Below, piece after piece: positions 1 to 14,705 of a stretch of DNA of 64,000 bases (position 1 is its first letter; each line of letters begins with the position of its first letter). This DNA is from Halomonas sp. LR3S48. GTDB lineage: Bacteria > Pseudomonadota > Gammaproteobacteria > Pseudomonadales > Halomonadaceae. The stretch covers positions 4,402,001 through 4,466,000 of the forward strand of contig NZ_CP107009.1 in assembly GCF_025725665.1 (NCBI RefSeq). Reading direction: 5' to 3'. Below the pieces are notes generated by a model that saw nothing but the letters and a program-made list of their open reading frames with translations, was not told the origin of the DNA and did no database searches. The position numbers and the translations under genes are program-made.

Positions 1-514
1 AGCCGATGACCGCCTCTTCGATGGGGGCATCATAACGGGGCGCCTGCTGCATGTCCTGCGGCTCGCCCTGCATGTGCATCAGGCACACCGGCAGGCCGGT
101 GCCCAGTGCCGCTTCCAATGCTCCCTCGCGCGTGAGGGCGCGCACGTCGTTGATCATGCCGGCGCCCAGCGCTGCGGCTTGACGCATCACCTCGGGATTG
201 CTGGTATCCACCGACACCAGCGCATCGAGTTCGCAGACCAGCCGCTCGACCACCGGCGCCACCCGGTCCAGCTCCTGCTGCGTCGTGACCGCCTGGGCTC
301 CCGGGCGGGTCGATTCTCCACCCACGTCGACGATCGCCGCCCCCTCGGCCAGCATGCGCTCGGCATGGCGCAGCGCGTCGTCGATGGCGACATGGCGACC
401 GCCATCGGAGAAAGAGTCGGGAGTGACGTTGAGTATGCCCATGACCCGGGGGTAGGAGAGGTCGAGGCGATGCCGCCCACAGGGCAGCCAGGTCGGCGAG
501 GGGGTGTCGGTCAT
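1..514 (-). CDS. folP: Dihydropteroate synthase, 3' end cut by window edge
   Basis: The enzyme condenses 6-hydroxymethyl-dihydropterin diphosphate with p-aminobenzoate in cytoplasmic folate synthesis and is the sulfonamide target. My reverse-strand translation gives an N-terminus with MGILNVTPDSFSDGG at about residues 25-39, the family's pterin/diphosphate loop, then GGESTRPGA and a VSVDTSNPEV strand, all hallmarks of FolP. The ATG at 514 is the first in-frame start and opens MTDTPSPTW. About 171 codons are present; roughly the last third lies beyond position 1. It follows ftsH in the same direction, the conserved ftsH-folP order of gammaproteobacteria. Identification is firm; only completeness is unknown. 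Confidence 0.95.
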   Translation of the reverse strand, partial: MTDTPSPTWLPCGRHRLDLSYPRVMGILNVTPDSFSDGGRHVAIDDALRHAERMLAEGAAIVDVGGESTRPGAQAVTTQQELDRVAPVVERLVCELDALVSVDTSNPEVMRQAAALGAGMINDVRALTREGALEAALGTGLPVCLMHMQGEPQDMQQAPRYDAPIEEAVIG

Positions 515-560
515 GTCATGGATCCTATGGCACGGGCCTGGACACGGGAGCACACGGCAA

Positions 561-581
561 AGGCGCCCCGATGGGGCGCCT
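561..581 (-). terminator. Hairpin between ftsH and folP, weak terminator candidate
   Basis: A 9-bp perfect stem (AGGCGCCCC / GGGGCGCCT, 3-nt loop) lies in the 84-bp gap after the ftsH stop. On the minus strand it is followed only by TTTG, so it may attenuate rather than end transcription into folP. Confidence 0.4.
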
Positions 582-598
582 GGCTTCATGCCGGATCG

Positions 599-2593
599 TC
601 ACGACCCGGCTGGACCGCCCAGCGGGTCGGAGGGACGGCGGCGCGGCTCCTCGTCTTCATCCTCGTCACCACGATCGCCATCGCCGTCGGTCGGTTCCTG
701 AACGGGCTCGTCGGCGCCCTTGGGCTCGGCCTCGCCGGTAACGGGAGCGCCGCTGCCGGAGTCACCGTCTTCCCAGTCCTTGGGCGGCCGCGGCTTGCGG
801 CCTTCCATGATGTCGCGAAGCTGATCGGCATCGATGGTCTCGTACTGCATCAGCGCCTCGGCCATGGCATCGAGCTTGTCGCGGTTCTCCTCGAGGATCT
901 GCTGCGCCTTGGCGTAGCACTCGTCGATGATCTTGCGTACTTCCTTGTCGAGGCGGGTGGTGGTTTCGCCGGATTTGAGCTTGCCGCCGCTCTGACCCGG
1001 GCCGCCGAGGAACTGGTGCGACTCGTCCTCGTCGTACATGATCGGCCCCATCTCCTCGGAGAGGCCCCACTTGGCGACCATGTTGTGGGCCAGCTCGGTG
1101 GCGCGCTTGATGTCGTTGGAGGCCCCGGTAGTGACGCCATTCGGCCCCAGTGTCATCTCCTCGGCGATGCGTCCGCCGAACAGCGAGCAGATCTGGCTGA
1201 TGATCTGCTGGCGCGACAGGCTGTAGCGATCGGCCTCGGGCAGGAACATGGTCACGCCCAGGGCGCGGCCACGCGGGATGATGGTGACCTTGTAGACCGG
1301 GTCGTGTTCCGGCATCACCAGGCCGATGATGGCGTGGCCCGACTCGTGATAGGCGGTGTTGAGCTTCTCCTTGTCGGTCATGACCATGGAGCGGCGCTCG
1401 GCGCCCATCATGATCTTGTCCTTGGCCAGCTCCAGCTCCTCCATGCCGACCAGGCGCTTGTTGCGCCGCGCGGCGAACAGCGCCCCCTCGTTGACCAGAT
1501 TGGCCAGGTCGGCGCCGGAGAAGCCCGGCGTGCCGCGCGCTATCAGCGACGGCTTGACGTCATCGGCCAGCGGGACCTTGCGCAGGTGCACGTTGAGGAT
1601 GTGCTCGCGACCGCGGATATCGGGCAGCGGCACCACCACCTGGCGGTCGAAGCGGCCCGGGCGCAGCAGCGCCGGATCAAGCACGTCGGGACGGTTGGTG
1701 GCGGCGATGACGATGATGCCTTCGTTGGCCTCGAAGCCGTCCATCTCCACCAGCAGTTGGTTCAAGGTCTGCTCACGCTCGTCGTTGCCGCCGCCCATAC
1801 CTGCACCGCGCGAACGACCCACGGCGTCGATCTCGTCGATGAAGATGATACAGGGCGCCTGCTTCTTGGCCTGTTCAAACATGTCGCGCACGCGGGAAGC
1901 GCCCACGCCGACGAACATCTCGACGAAGTCGGAACCGGAAATCGAGAAGAACGGCACCTTGGCCTCGCCGGCGATGGACTTCGCCAGCAGCGTCTTGCCC
2001 GTGCCCGGCGGGCCCACCATCAGTACGCCGCGGGGTATGGTGCCGCCCAGGCGCTGGAACTTGGAGGGGTCGCGCAGGAAGTCGACCAGTTCCTCGACCT
2101 CCTCCTTGGCCTCGTCACAGCCGGCCACGTCGGCGAAAGTGGTCTTGATTTGGTCCTGGGAGAGCAGCTTGGCCTTCGACTTGCCGAAGCTCATCGGCCC
2201 ACCCTTGCCACCGGCGCCGCCCTGCATCTGCCGCATGAAGAACATGAAGATGGCGAGAATCAGCAGGATCGGGAAACTGGCGATCAGCAGGCGCGTCCAC
2301 AGGCTCTGCTGCTGCGGCTCGCGGCCGATGACGGTCACGTTGTTGGAGAGCAGGTCATCCATCAGCTTGGGGTCTTCCGCCGCCGGCCGGATGGTCTGGA
2401 ACTGCGAACCGTCGGCACGCTCACCATTGATGGTGTAGCCATCGATGGTCACGCTGCGGATCTGCTGGTTCTGCACCTGCTGGACGAACTGCGAGTAGTT
2501 CATCGTCTGCGGCGTGCCATCGACGGAAAAGTTGTTGAACACCGTCAGCAGCACTGCCGCGATGACCAACCACAGGATCAGGTTCTTCGCCAT
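599..2593 (-). CDS. ftsH: ATP-dependent zinc metalloprotease FtsH
   Basis: FtsH is the membrane-anchored AAA+ protease that degrades misfolded membrane proteins and regulators such as sigma-32 and LpxC. Seen: a first membrane helix just after [10 protein letters not shown], a periplasmic segment, a second helix near residues 100-122, Walker A GPPGTGKT near 195, Walker B IIFIDEID, the second region of homology with RPGRFDRQ, and the zinc motif HESGH near 415. I chose the ATG at 2593 because MAKN is the conserved family start; an ATG three codons earlier is also possible. Length is 664 residues against about 645 in E. coli; the excess is a very acidic C-terminal tail rich in D, E, G and P, fitting a halophile. 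It is downstream of rlmE, as in E. coli. Confidence 0.98.
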   Translation of the reverse strand: MAKNLILWLVIAAVLLTVFNNFSVDGTPQTMNYSQFVQQVQNQQIRSVTIDGYTINGERADGSQFQTIRPAAEDPKLMDDLLSNNVTVIGREPQQQSLWTRLLIASFPILLILAIFMFFMRQMQGGAGGKGGPMSFGKSKAKLLSQDQIKTTFADVAGCDEAKEEVEELVDFLRDPSKFQRLGGTIPRGVLMVGPPGTGKTLLAKSIAGEAKVPFFSISGSDFVEMFVGVGASRVRDMFEQAKKQAPCIIFIDEIDAVGRSRGAGMGGGNDEREQTLNQLLVEMDGFEANEGIIVIAATNRPDVLDPALLRPGRFDRQVVVPLPDIRGREHILNVHLRKVPLADDVKPSLIARGTPGFSGADLANLVNEGALFAARRNKRLVGMEELELAKDKIMMGAERRSMVMTDKEKLNTAYHESGHAIIGLVMPEHDPVYKVTIIPRGRALGVTMFLPEADRYSLSRQQIISQICSLFGGRIAEEMTLGPNGVTTGASNDIKRATELAHNMVAKWGLSEEMGPIMYDEDESHQFLGGPGQSGGKLKSGETTTRLDKEVRKIIDECYAKAQQILEENRDKLDAMAEALMQYETIDADQLRDIMEGRKPRPPKDWEDGDSGSGAPVTGEAEPKGADEPVQEPTDGDGDRGDEDEDEEPRRRPSDPLGGPAGS

Positions 2594-2694
2594 ATCGTTC
2601 AAGGGACCACCCTCATTGCAAGCATCTCTCGGCCATAACGCCTGGCATTATTGACCACAGGCGGGCATGGCATGTTCCACCCCGACCTTCCTGG

Positions 2695-2715
2695 CCCCAC
2701 TGTGACACAGTTGGG
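2695..2715. promoter_or_regulatory. 21-bp interrupted palindrome upstream of ftsH
   Basis: CCCCACTGTG-A-CACAGTTGGG is an inverted repeat with one mismatch, in the 208-bp gap between rlmE and ftsH. It lacks a T tract on either strand, so an operator is as likely as a terminator. No known regulator site was recognised. Confidence 0.3.
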
Positions 2716-2801
2716 CCGCGCTGTCCGGTCATTGCACCGTTAGTCTGTCGCTATCAGGACCAGTCTGGCTGGTCGGGAAATGCCGAGCCGATGAAACCGA
2801 C

Positions 2802-3458
2802 TCAGCCACGGAAACCATCCGCCAGCAGGTAGACTTCGCGCGAACGGGCGCGAGAGGCTTCCGGCTTGCGTGTCACCACCTTGGAAAAGCTGTCGCGCAG
2901 CTCCTTCAGGTAGGCATCGAAACCCTCGCCCTGGAACACCTTGGCCAGGAATCGGCCACCGGGACGCAGGGTCTGGCGCGCCAGGTCCAGGGCCAGCTCC
3001 ACCAGGTACATCGCCTGGGGCTGGTCGATGGCGCTCATGCCACTCATATTGGGGGCCATGTCGGACATCACAAGGTCTACCGGCCGACCGTCCAGCACAG
3101 CGAGGATCGCCTCGAGCACGGCCTCCTCGGTGAAGTCGCCCTGGATGAATTCGACGCCGGCCAGGGCGTCCATCTCGAGGATATCGGAAGCGATCACCAT
3201 GCCCCGATCGCCGACCTTGTCCGCCGCCACCTGGCTCCACCCGCCGGGCGCCGCCCCCAGATCGATCACCGTCATGCCCGGCTTGAACAGGCGATCCTTC
3301 TCGTCGAGCGCAAGCAGCTTGTAGCTGGCGCGACTGCGATAACCGTCCTGCCAGCTCTGCTGCACGAAACGATCATCGAAGTGCTCCCTGAGCCAGGAGG
3401 CCGAACTCTTGCTGGCAGCCTGCTTGCCACCGCGGGGCGAGGAAGTGGATCGGACCAC
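2802..3458 (-). CDS. rlmE: 23S rRNA (uridine2552-2'-O)-methyltransferase RlmE
   Basis: RlmE (RrmJ/FtsJ) uses S-adenosylmethionine to methylate U2552 in the 23S A-loop during late 50S assembly. The protein has the SAM-binding motif [13 protein letters not shown], and the K-D-K-E catalytic tetrad can be placed in [28 protein letters not shown] and the ESRE-like SREVYLLA segment. Length 218 residues matches the family (209 in E. coli). The start is GTG, supported by AAGGTGA four bases upstream. It lies 208 bp before ftsH in the same direction and is divergent from yhbY, the classic arrangement. Confidence 0.97.
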   Translation of the reverse strand: MVRSTSSPRGGKQAASKSSASWLREHFDDRFVQQSWQDGYRSRASYKLLALDEKDRLFKPGMTVIDLGAAPGGWSQVAADKVGDRGMVIASDILEMDALAGVEFIQGDFTEEAVLEAILAVLDGRPVDLVMSDMAPNMSGMSAIDQPQAMYLVELALDLARQTLRPGGRFLAKVFQGEGFDAYLKELRDSFSKVVTRKPEASRARSREVYLLADGFRG

Positions 3459-3623
3459 ACGATCACCTTGACTGAAGATTCCGAACGTTGCGTAGGCACG
3501 CCGGCCCGGTTCGGTATGACGCGGAGCTGGCCGAGGCCGAACTCAGGCCTCGCCATGCTTTCACCGGCGCGCATTTCACCGTACCATGGCAGGTTACGCG
3601 CAACCGGGAAGACGCAAGATACC

Positions 3624-3950
3624 ATGAGCTTGTCACAGGCACAAAAGAAAGCATTCCGCAGCATCGGTCACCATCTCAACCCGGTGGTAACGGTGTCGGA
3701 GAACGGTGTTTCCGAGGGCGTGCTGGCCGAACTCGACCGGGCGCTGGCCGACCACGAGCTGATCAAGGTGAAGCTGGCCCTGCCGGAGCGCGACGACCGC
3801 ACCGCCATGCTCGAGGAACTGCTGGCCGCCAGCGGTGCCGAGCGCGTGCAGACCATCGGCAAGATGGCGCTGCTCTACCGCAGGAACCCCCAGGCCAACC
3901 CGAAGCTGTCCAACGTCAAGCGCTTCGAGGGGCACCACGGCCGGCACTAG
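3624..3950 (+). CDS. yhbY: Ribosome assembly RNA-binding protein YhbY
   Basis: YhbY is a single CRM-domain protein that binds pre-50S particles. The 108-residue product opens MSLSQAQKKAFRSIGHHLNP, has the basic VSENGVSEG loop and the DHELIKVKL strand typical of the CRM fold, and ends in a basic tail. The ATG at 3624 starts the conserved block; the open frame extends upstream but those residues are not family-like. It is divergent from rlmE (165-bp gap) and convergent with greA, with a shared terminator between. Confidence 0.95.
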   Translation: MSLSQAQKKAFRSIGHHLNPVVTVSENGVSEGVLAELDRALADHELIKVKLALPERDDRTAMLEELLAASGAERVQTIGKMALLYRRNPQANPKLSNVKRFEGHHGRH

Positions 3951-3994
3951 GCGCTGACGCGCCGGCGCCGAGCCTCGGGCTGCGAGCACTCCAC

Positions 3995-4028
3995 AAAAAA
4001 GCCCGCGACACTTTGTCGCGGGCTTTTT
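3995..4028. terminator. Bidirectional intrinsic terminator yhbY / greA
   Basis: A 9-bp stem GCCCGCGAC / GTCGCGGGC is flanked by AAAAAA on the left and TTTTT on the right, so it can end yhbY on the plus strand and greA on the minus strand. Confidence 0.9.
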
Positions 4029-4049
4029 CACTGGCGCGTAGCTCGTCGC

Positions 4050-4522
4050 TCAGAGATGCCGAACGCTGGCAACCTCGTACTCCACCTCGCCGCCCGGCGT
4101 GGCGACCACCACCACGTCGCCCTCCTCCTTGCCGATCAGGGCACGGGCGATGGGCGAGGTGACGGAGATCTTGCCGCTCTTGATGTTGGCCTCATCCTCG
4201 CCGACGATCTGGTAGGCGACCTCCTCGTCGTTATTGAGATTGATCAGCTCGACGGTGACGCCGAAGATCACCTTGCCGGTCTGGGGCAGCTTCTGCACGT
4301 CGATCACCTGGGCATTGGAGAGCTTGCTCTCGATCTCCTGGATCCGCCCCTCGATGAACCCTTGCTGCTCGCGCGCCGCATGGTATTCGGCGTTCTCCTT
4401 CAAATCGCCGTGCTCGCGCGCCTCGGCAATGGCGTTGATCACCCGAGGACGCTCGACACCCTTGAGCTGTTCCAGCTCCTCACGCAGGCGTGCCTCGCCT
4501 GCGACGGTCATCGGGACTTTAT

Positions 4523-4526
<4 letters not shown>
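4050..4526 (-). CDS. greA: Transcription elongation factor GreA
   Basis: GreA enters the RNA polymerase secondary channel and stimulates cleavage of backtracked transcripts. The 158-residue length equals that of E. coli GreA. The N-terminal coiled coil is visible ([18 protein letters not shown]), with acidic tip residues in [16 protein letters not shown], followed by the FKBP-like C-terminal domain ending [11 protein letters not shown]. The ATG at 4526 overlaps the carB stop by four bases (ATGA), so translation is probably coupled and greA is the last gene of a carAB-greA unit. Confidence 0.97.
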
Positions 4527-7768
<3,242 letters not shown>

Positions 7769-7819
7769 GTCGGTTCCCGCAAAATATGGTGACGAATGGC
7801 GACGTTTCTCGGGCTCGGC

Positions 7820-8980
7820 CTAGCGGCGGGCCTTCATCATCTCGACGAAGCGATCGAACAGCGGCGACACGTCGCGCGGCCCGGGGCTCGCTTCCGGGTG
7901 ACCCTGGAAACTGAAGGCCGGCCGATCGGTCAGCTCGATGCCCTGCAGCGTGCCGTCGAACAGCGAGCGGTGAATGGCGCGCACGTTGCCCGGCAGGCTC
8001 GCCTCGTCGACGGCGAAGCCGTGGTTCTGGCTGGTGATCATCACGTGGCCGGTCGCCAGATCCTGCACCGGGTGGTTGGCACCGTGGTGGCCGTGGTTCA
8101 TCTTCACCGTCTTGGCACCGGCCGCCAGCGCCAGCAGCTGGTGGCCCAGGCAGATGCCGAACACCGGAACCTCGGTTTCGAGGATTTCCTGGATCGCGGC
8201 GATGGCATAGTCGCAGGGCGCGGGGTCGCCAGGGCCATTGGCCAGCAGAATGCCGTCAGGGTTCTTGGCCAGCACCTCGGCGGCCGGGGTCTGTGCCGGC
8301 ACCACGGTGAGGCGACAGCCGCGTGAGGCAAGCATGCGCAGGATGTTGTACTTCACACCGTAGTCGTAGACCACCACGTGGAAGGGACGCTCACTGCCCG
8401 TGGCATCGATATTGCCCTGGCCCAGCACCCACTCGGCCTCGCTCCATTCGTAGGCCTGCTTGCACGAGACCTCCTTGGCCAGGTCCATGCCCTTGAGCCC
8501 GGGGAACTCCCGTGCCGCGGCCAGCGCGCGCTCGACGGCATCGTCGCCTTCGGCCTCGGTGCCGGCCAGAATCGCCCCGTTCTGGGCACCCTTGTCGCGC
8601 AGGATGCGGGTCAGGCGGCGGGTATCGATATCGGCGATGCCGAGCACGTTCTGGCCCTTGAGGTAGTCGGAGAGCGACTGCTCGGAGCGGAAGTTGCTGG
8701 CGATGAGCGGCAGATCGCGGATCACCAGGCCGGCGGCGGCGATCGAGCCCGACTCGACGTCCTCGGCGTTGACGCCGGTGTTACCGATGTGCGGGTAGGT
8801 GAGGGTCACGATCTGTCGGGTATAGGAGAGGTCGGTGAGGATCTCCTGATAGCCGGTCATGGCCGTATTGAACACCACCTCACCGCTGGTTCGTCCATCG
8901 GCGCCGATGGCCGTGCCGTGGAAGATACTGCCGTCTTCCAGGGCCAATATCGCGGGTCTGTTCAATGCGGGGCTGTTCAA
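7820..8980 (-). CDS. carA: Carbamoyl-phosphate synthase small (glutaminase) subunit
   Basis: CarA hydrolyses glutamine and channels ammonia to CarB. The class I amidotransferase domain is clear: the nucleophile Cys in [11 protein letters not shown], and the His-Glu pair in [12 protein letters not shown] near the C-terminus. I set the start at a TTG (8980) because it has GGGAGG eight bases upstream and yields 386 residues (382 in E. coli) with the conserved [11 protein letters not shown] just inside. The open frame runs 66 codons further upstream, but that stretch is unlike CarA and overlaps the leader structures. dapB lies upstream in the same direction. Confidence 0.96.
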   Translation of the reverse strand: MNSPALNRPAILALEDGSIFHGTAIGADGRTSGEVVFNTAMTGYQEILTDLSYTRQIVTLTYPHIGNTGVNAEDVESGSIAAAGLVIRDLPLIASNFRSEQSLSDYLKGQNVLGIADIDTRRLTRILRDKGAQNGAILAGTEAEGDDAVERALAAAREFPGLKGMDLAKEVSCKQAYEWSEAEWVLGQGNIDATGSERPFHVVVYDYGVKYNILRMLASRGCRLTVVPAQTPAAEVLAKNPDGILLANGPGDPAPCDYAIAAIQEILETEVPVFGICLGHQLLALAAGAKTVKMNHGHHGANHPVQDLATGHVMITSQNHGFAVDEASLPGNVRAIHRSLFDGTLQGIELTDRPAFSFQGHPEASPGPRDVSPLFDRFVEMMKARR

Positions 8981-9059
8981 GACAAGGTCCTCCCATGCTG
9001 AGGCGAGCCTGAGGGGCGCAGGCTCGGCGGCTATCGTCATTGCGACAGATTCGGCTCGT

Positions 9060-9104
9060 AAAAAAGCGGGACGAAGCCGATAAGGAACCGGTTTCATCCC
9101 GCTT
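9060..9104 (-). terminator. Terminator or attenuator in the dapB-carA gap
   Basis: On the minus strand, AAGCGGGATGAAACCG pairs imperfectly with CGGCTTCGTCCCGCTT and is followed by a T run. It sits 80 bp upstream of the carA start inside the 247-bp gap, so it could end dapB transcription or attenuate carAB. A second perfect 7-bp hairpin (GAGCCTG / CAGGCTC, 9006-9026) lies between it and carA. Confidence 0.75.
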
Positions 9105-9227
9105 GTTGTCTTTGCTCGGGGGCTGGCCACGCAACAAGCGCGCAGTGTTGGACTGCTGTATTTCAGGCGCCCGGCCAAAATTTTGGAGATGTTACAGGAT
9201 TCGATCTCATTTGGCTACCGCGATGGC

Positions 9228-12111
<2,884 letters not shown>

Positions 12112-12133
<22 letters not shown>

Positions 12134-13044
12134 CACTTCTCGGCGCCCTTGCCGTTCTGGCGCAGCAGCATGCCGATGGCGGCCAGCACCAGGGCACTGC
12201 CCGGCAGCCACTGCCAGCCGATCTGCTCGGGCGCGGTGGCGAACAGCAACAGCATCGAGACGAAGGGCACCATGTAGCCGTAGGCAGTGACGGCCCCAGG
12301 TGTGAGCACGGAGGTGGCACGCTGCATCAACCAGAAGGTGAGGGCACTGGAGAAAAGGCCCAGGTAGACCACCAGGGCGAAGTCCTGCCAGCGCATGCCG
12401 ACCAGTTCGGCAGCGGGCTCGATGGTGAGCCCCAGCACGCCGATCAGCAGGCCGCCCAGCCCCAGACTCCAGAAGGTGCGCACCGCCGCCGACTCGGGCA
12501 GCCATTCGCGGGCCAGCCCCCACTTGCTCAGCACCGGGTAGAGTGCCGACGACACGCAGCCGAGGAAGAACACTGCCTCACCGATACCCAGCTGCAGGCC
12601 TTCGCCGTGGCTGAGGGCTTCGGCAAAGGCGAGCCCCAGCGCCCCGCAGGCACCCAGCGCCAGGATCGCCGGCAATTGCCAGCCCAAGCGCTCGACGCGA
12701 AACCCGAGCCCCAGCAGGTAGGCCAGCAGCGGCACGGTGACGTAGAGCGTGGCCATGGAGAGCGCGGTGGCATGGTGGGCGGCCCAGAACATGGCTGCGA
12801 AGAAACCGGCCAGGCACAGCCCCATCAGCGCGTAGAGCGGCAACAGCCGCCAAGGCGGCAGGAAGTCGGGCGAGCGCCGTGCCAACCACCATAGCCCGGC
12901 ACAGGCGATGGCGAAGCGCAGGGCGGTGAGCGAAAGCGGTGGCAGCTCGCCCATCAACCCCACGGCGGGAAACGACAGCCCGACCAGCAGCGACCACAGC
13001 AGCATGCCCAGGTGGGCAAGCCGGGGCGTTATCGGCGCGCTCAA
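12112..13044 (-). CDS. EamA/DMT-family transporter
   Basis: A 310-residue integral membrane protein with about ten hydrophobic helices in two homologous halves, the drug/metabolite transporter (EamA) layout. Segments such as SLTALRFAIACAGLWWLARR and ATALSMATLYVTVPLLAYLL fit the two repeats. Substrate cannot be told from sequence. The start is a TTG whose first two bases follow directly on the DUF2218 stop (TTGA overlap); an ATG 13 codons later (13005) is an alternative. The two genes probably form one transcript. Confidence 0.85.
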
Positions 13045-13322
13045 TTTTCCCAGACGATCGCCAGGTCCTCGTCGCCCGCCATGCGCTGCAGGTGGGAGTC
13101 GACGACGCCTTCCAGGCGGTCGAGACTCTCCTCCTCCAGCGCCTCGATGGCCACTACCAGCTTGCCCGGCTCGACGCGCATCACGCAGGAGCCCTCATCG
13201 AACACCACCCGGCTCTCCTCCTCACCCTGCTCCACCTCCAGCTTGTGCGCCCAGTGCTTGCACAGCCGGTTCATCAGCCTCGCCCCGGACTCGGTGGCGA
13301 TCTCGGCACGCGACATCGGCAT
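13041..13322 (-). CDS. DUF2218 domain-containing protein
   Basis: A 93-residue acidic cytoplasmic protein. The segment ARLMNRLCKHWAHKLEVE followed by a GSCVMRVEPG strand and a C-terminal LAIVWEN resembles DUF2218 proteins, small proteins of unknown role sometimes found near metal or siderophore genes. I chose the ATG at 13322 (MPMSRAEI) because GGAG lies nine bases upstream; an ATG five codons earlier has none. Translation is likely coupled to the following EamA gene. Confidence 0.75.
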   Translation of the reverse strand: MPMSRAEIATESGARLMNRLCKHWAHKLEVEQGEEESRVVFDEGSCVMRVEPGKLVVAIEALEEESLDRLEGVVDSHLQRMAGDEDLAIVWEN

Positions 13323-13356
13323 AGCAACGATCTCCATTCGTATTGGAGCTAACAGA

Positions 13357-13461
13357 CTAAGACGCGCGAATGGCCAGTGCCAGCCCCACCGCCACCGCCA
13401 CCGATTGGAAGGTCAGCATCTGCCGTATAGCTCGCTCCCTTGCCCTTTTAGCATCTCCATT
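13357..13461 (-). pseudogene. Truncated GC-rich reading frame at island edge
   Basis: On the minus strand an open stretch of 35 codons ends at TAG (13357-13359). Its last 24 residues read AIRQMLTF then a hydrophobic QSVAVAVGLALAIRAS, like one membrane helix. It uses the GC-rich codons of the host, and just upstream (above about 13445) the DNA turns AT-rich and an in-frame stop occurs. The simplest reading is the tail of a gene cut off when the dnd island arrived. I do not recognise the family, and a 20-residue small protein starting at the internal ATG is an alternative. Confidence 0.35.
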
Positions 13462-13534
13462 CTACTGTATGGACATACATAGCACTGATTGGCAACGACT
13501 TCATTCCTGCAGGGCTGAAACCAGAAAAAATAGT

Positions 13535-13593
13535 TTTTCAGTAGGCCGCAGAAACGTTAAAATAAACGTACCCTTACGTCTTAAGTAACGTAC
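13535..13593 (+). promoter_or_regulatory. dndBCDE promoter and repeat-type operator candidate
   Basis: TTTTCA (13535-13540), a 17-bp spacer and TAAAAT (13558-13563) form a sigma-70-like promoter. Two AACGTAC direct repeats (13565-13571 and 13587-13593) lie 22 bp apart, two helical turns, with TTACGT between, covering the start site and the dndB ribosome-binding region. DndB-type proteins repress their own operon in some characterised systems, so these repeats are a candidate operator. Confidence 0.5.
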
Positions 13594-13595
13594 TC

Positions 13596-14705
13596 ATGAC
13601 ACAGATGGCGGGAGCAACAGCGCAGCAAACCCATGATTTCCCAGCTTTGCGGGGGATTCAGGGAGGGCGTGCATGCTACACCATCATGTGCCCGCTACGC
13701 CTCATCCCGAAGCTGTTTACCTATGATGACTCCAGCCTTCCGCCTGAGCAGCGCGCGCAGCGCGCTATCAACCCAGGACGCATTCCCGAAATTACGGATT
13801 ACCTGACACAGAACGCTGAGAATTACATTCTTCCCGCTATCACTGCATCGCTAGATCAGGAGGCTGAATTCGTACCTTCCGGGAAGGACCTCGTACCACT
13901 CGTTGGTGAGCTGCGCATACCTCGCGATGCCCGGCTGCTCATCAATGATGGCCAGCATCGGCGTGCTGCGATTGAGCGCGCGGTGACGAAGAAGAAAGAG
14001 CTCGGACATGACAGCATTCCTGTGTTGCTATTCATCGATGAAGGACTCAAGCGCAGCCAGCAAATGTTTGCTGACCTAAACCGCCATGCGATCCGTCCGA
14101 GCACCTCGCTCAACACGTTTTTTGACAAGCGTGACGCCGCCTCGACACTAGCGCGCTGCGTGATGCAGGAAGTGCCTTGTTTTCGCGAGCTGACTGAGGT
14201 CGAGAAAAGTTCTCTGCCTCTCAAATCACGCAAGCTGTTCACTCTGAGCGCCATTAAGAATGCTAGCTGGCGATTCTTGGAAAAGCGCAAACGCGACGTA
14301 GCTAACGGAGACGAACATACGCAATGCATCGCTTTTTGGTCAGGCGTTTGCCAGGTCATGCCTGACTGGCAGGAAGCCATGGAAAATATCAGCCTTCCCA
14401 TGCAGCTCCGGCAGGGTAGCATCCATGCGCATGGCGTTTTTCTCCAGGCGTTAGCTGTTGCCTGCGCCTCCCTTAGACATGAGGTGCCTGGCTATGAACC
14501 CGACTGGTATGCCGCTCGCCTAATGAGCCTGATGGATGAAAACTGGCAACGCTCGAACCCTGAATGGGAGGGGCGCTGCCTGCGAGACGGTCGCATTTCT
14601 AAATCCCATACCTCTGTAGAGTTGCTTGCAAGCTACCTCAAACTACGCTTAGGCATCCCGCTCAGCGATGAACAGCGCGGACTCGAGGAAAACTATTCAC
14701 GATGA
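13596..14705 (+). CDS. dndB: DNA phosphorothioation protein DndB
   Basis: DndB belongs to the DGQHR-domain family and in studied systems tunes phosphorothioation and represses the dnd operon. The 369-residue product carries LLINDGQHRRAAIERAV with DGQHR at residues 118-122, followed by the FADLNRHAIRPSTSLNTFFD segment typical of this family. Length fits DndB (about 360). It is the first gene of a tightly packed operon and overlaps dndC by four bases. The start at 13596 has only a weak ribosome site; an ATG three codons on is possible. Base composition is close to the chromosome, unlike the 3' part of the operon. Confidence 0.93.
   Translation: MTQMAGATAQQTHDFPALRGIQGGRACYTIMCPLRLIPKLFTYDDSSLPPEQRAQRAINPGRIPEITDYLTQNAENYILPAITASLDQEAEFVPSGKDLVPLVGELRIPRDARLLINDGQHRRAAIERAVTKKKELGHDSIPVLLFIDEGLKRSQQMFADLNRHAIRPSTSLNTFFDKRDAASTLARCVMQEVPCFRELTEVEKSSLPLKSRKLFTLSAIKNASWRFLEKRKRDVANGDEHTQCIAFWSGVCQVMPDWQEAMENISLPMQLRQGSIHAHGVFLQALAVACASLRHEVPGYEPDWYAARLMSLMDENWQRSNPEWEGRCLRDGRISKSHTSVELLASYLKLRLGIPLSDEQRGLEENYSR

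Noticed and set aside
74..2638. 854-residue plus-strand open frame opposite ftsH
   Set aside because: It is a high-GC antisense shadow of ftsH; the translation is low-complexity His/Gly/Leu/Asp sequence without family motifs.
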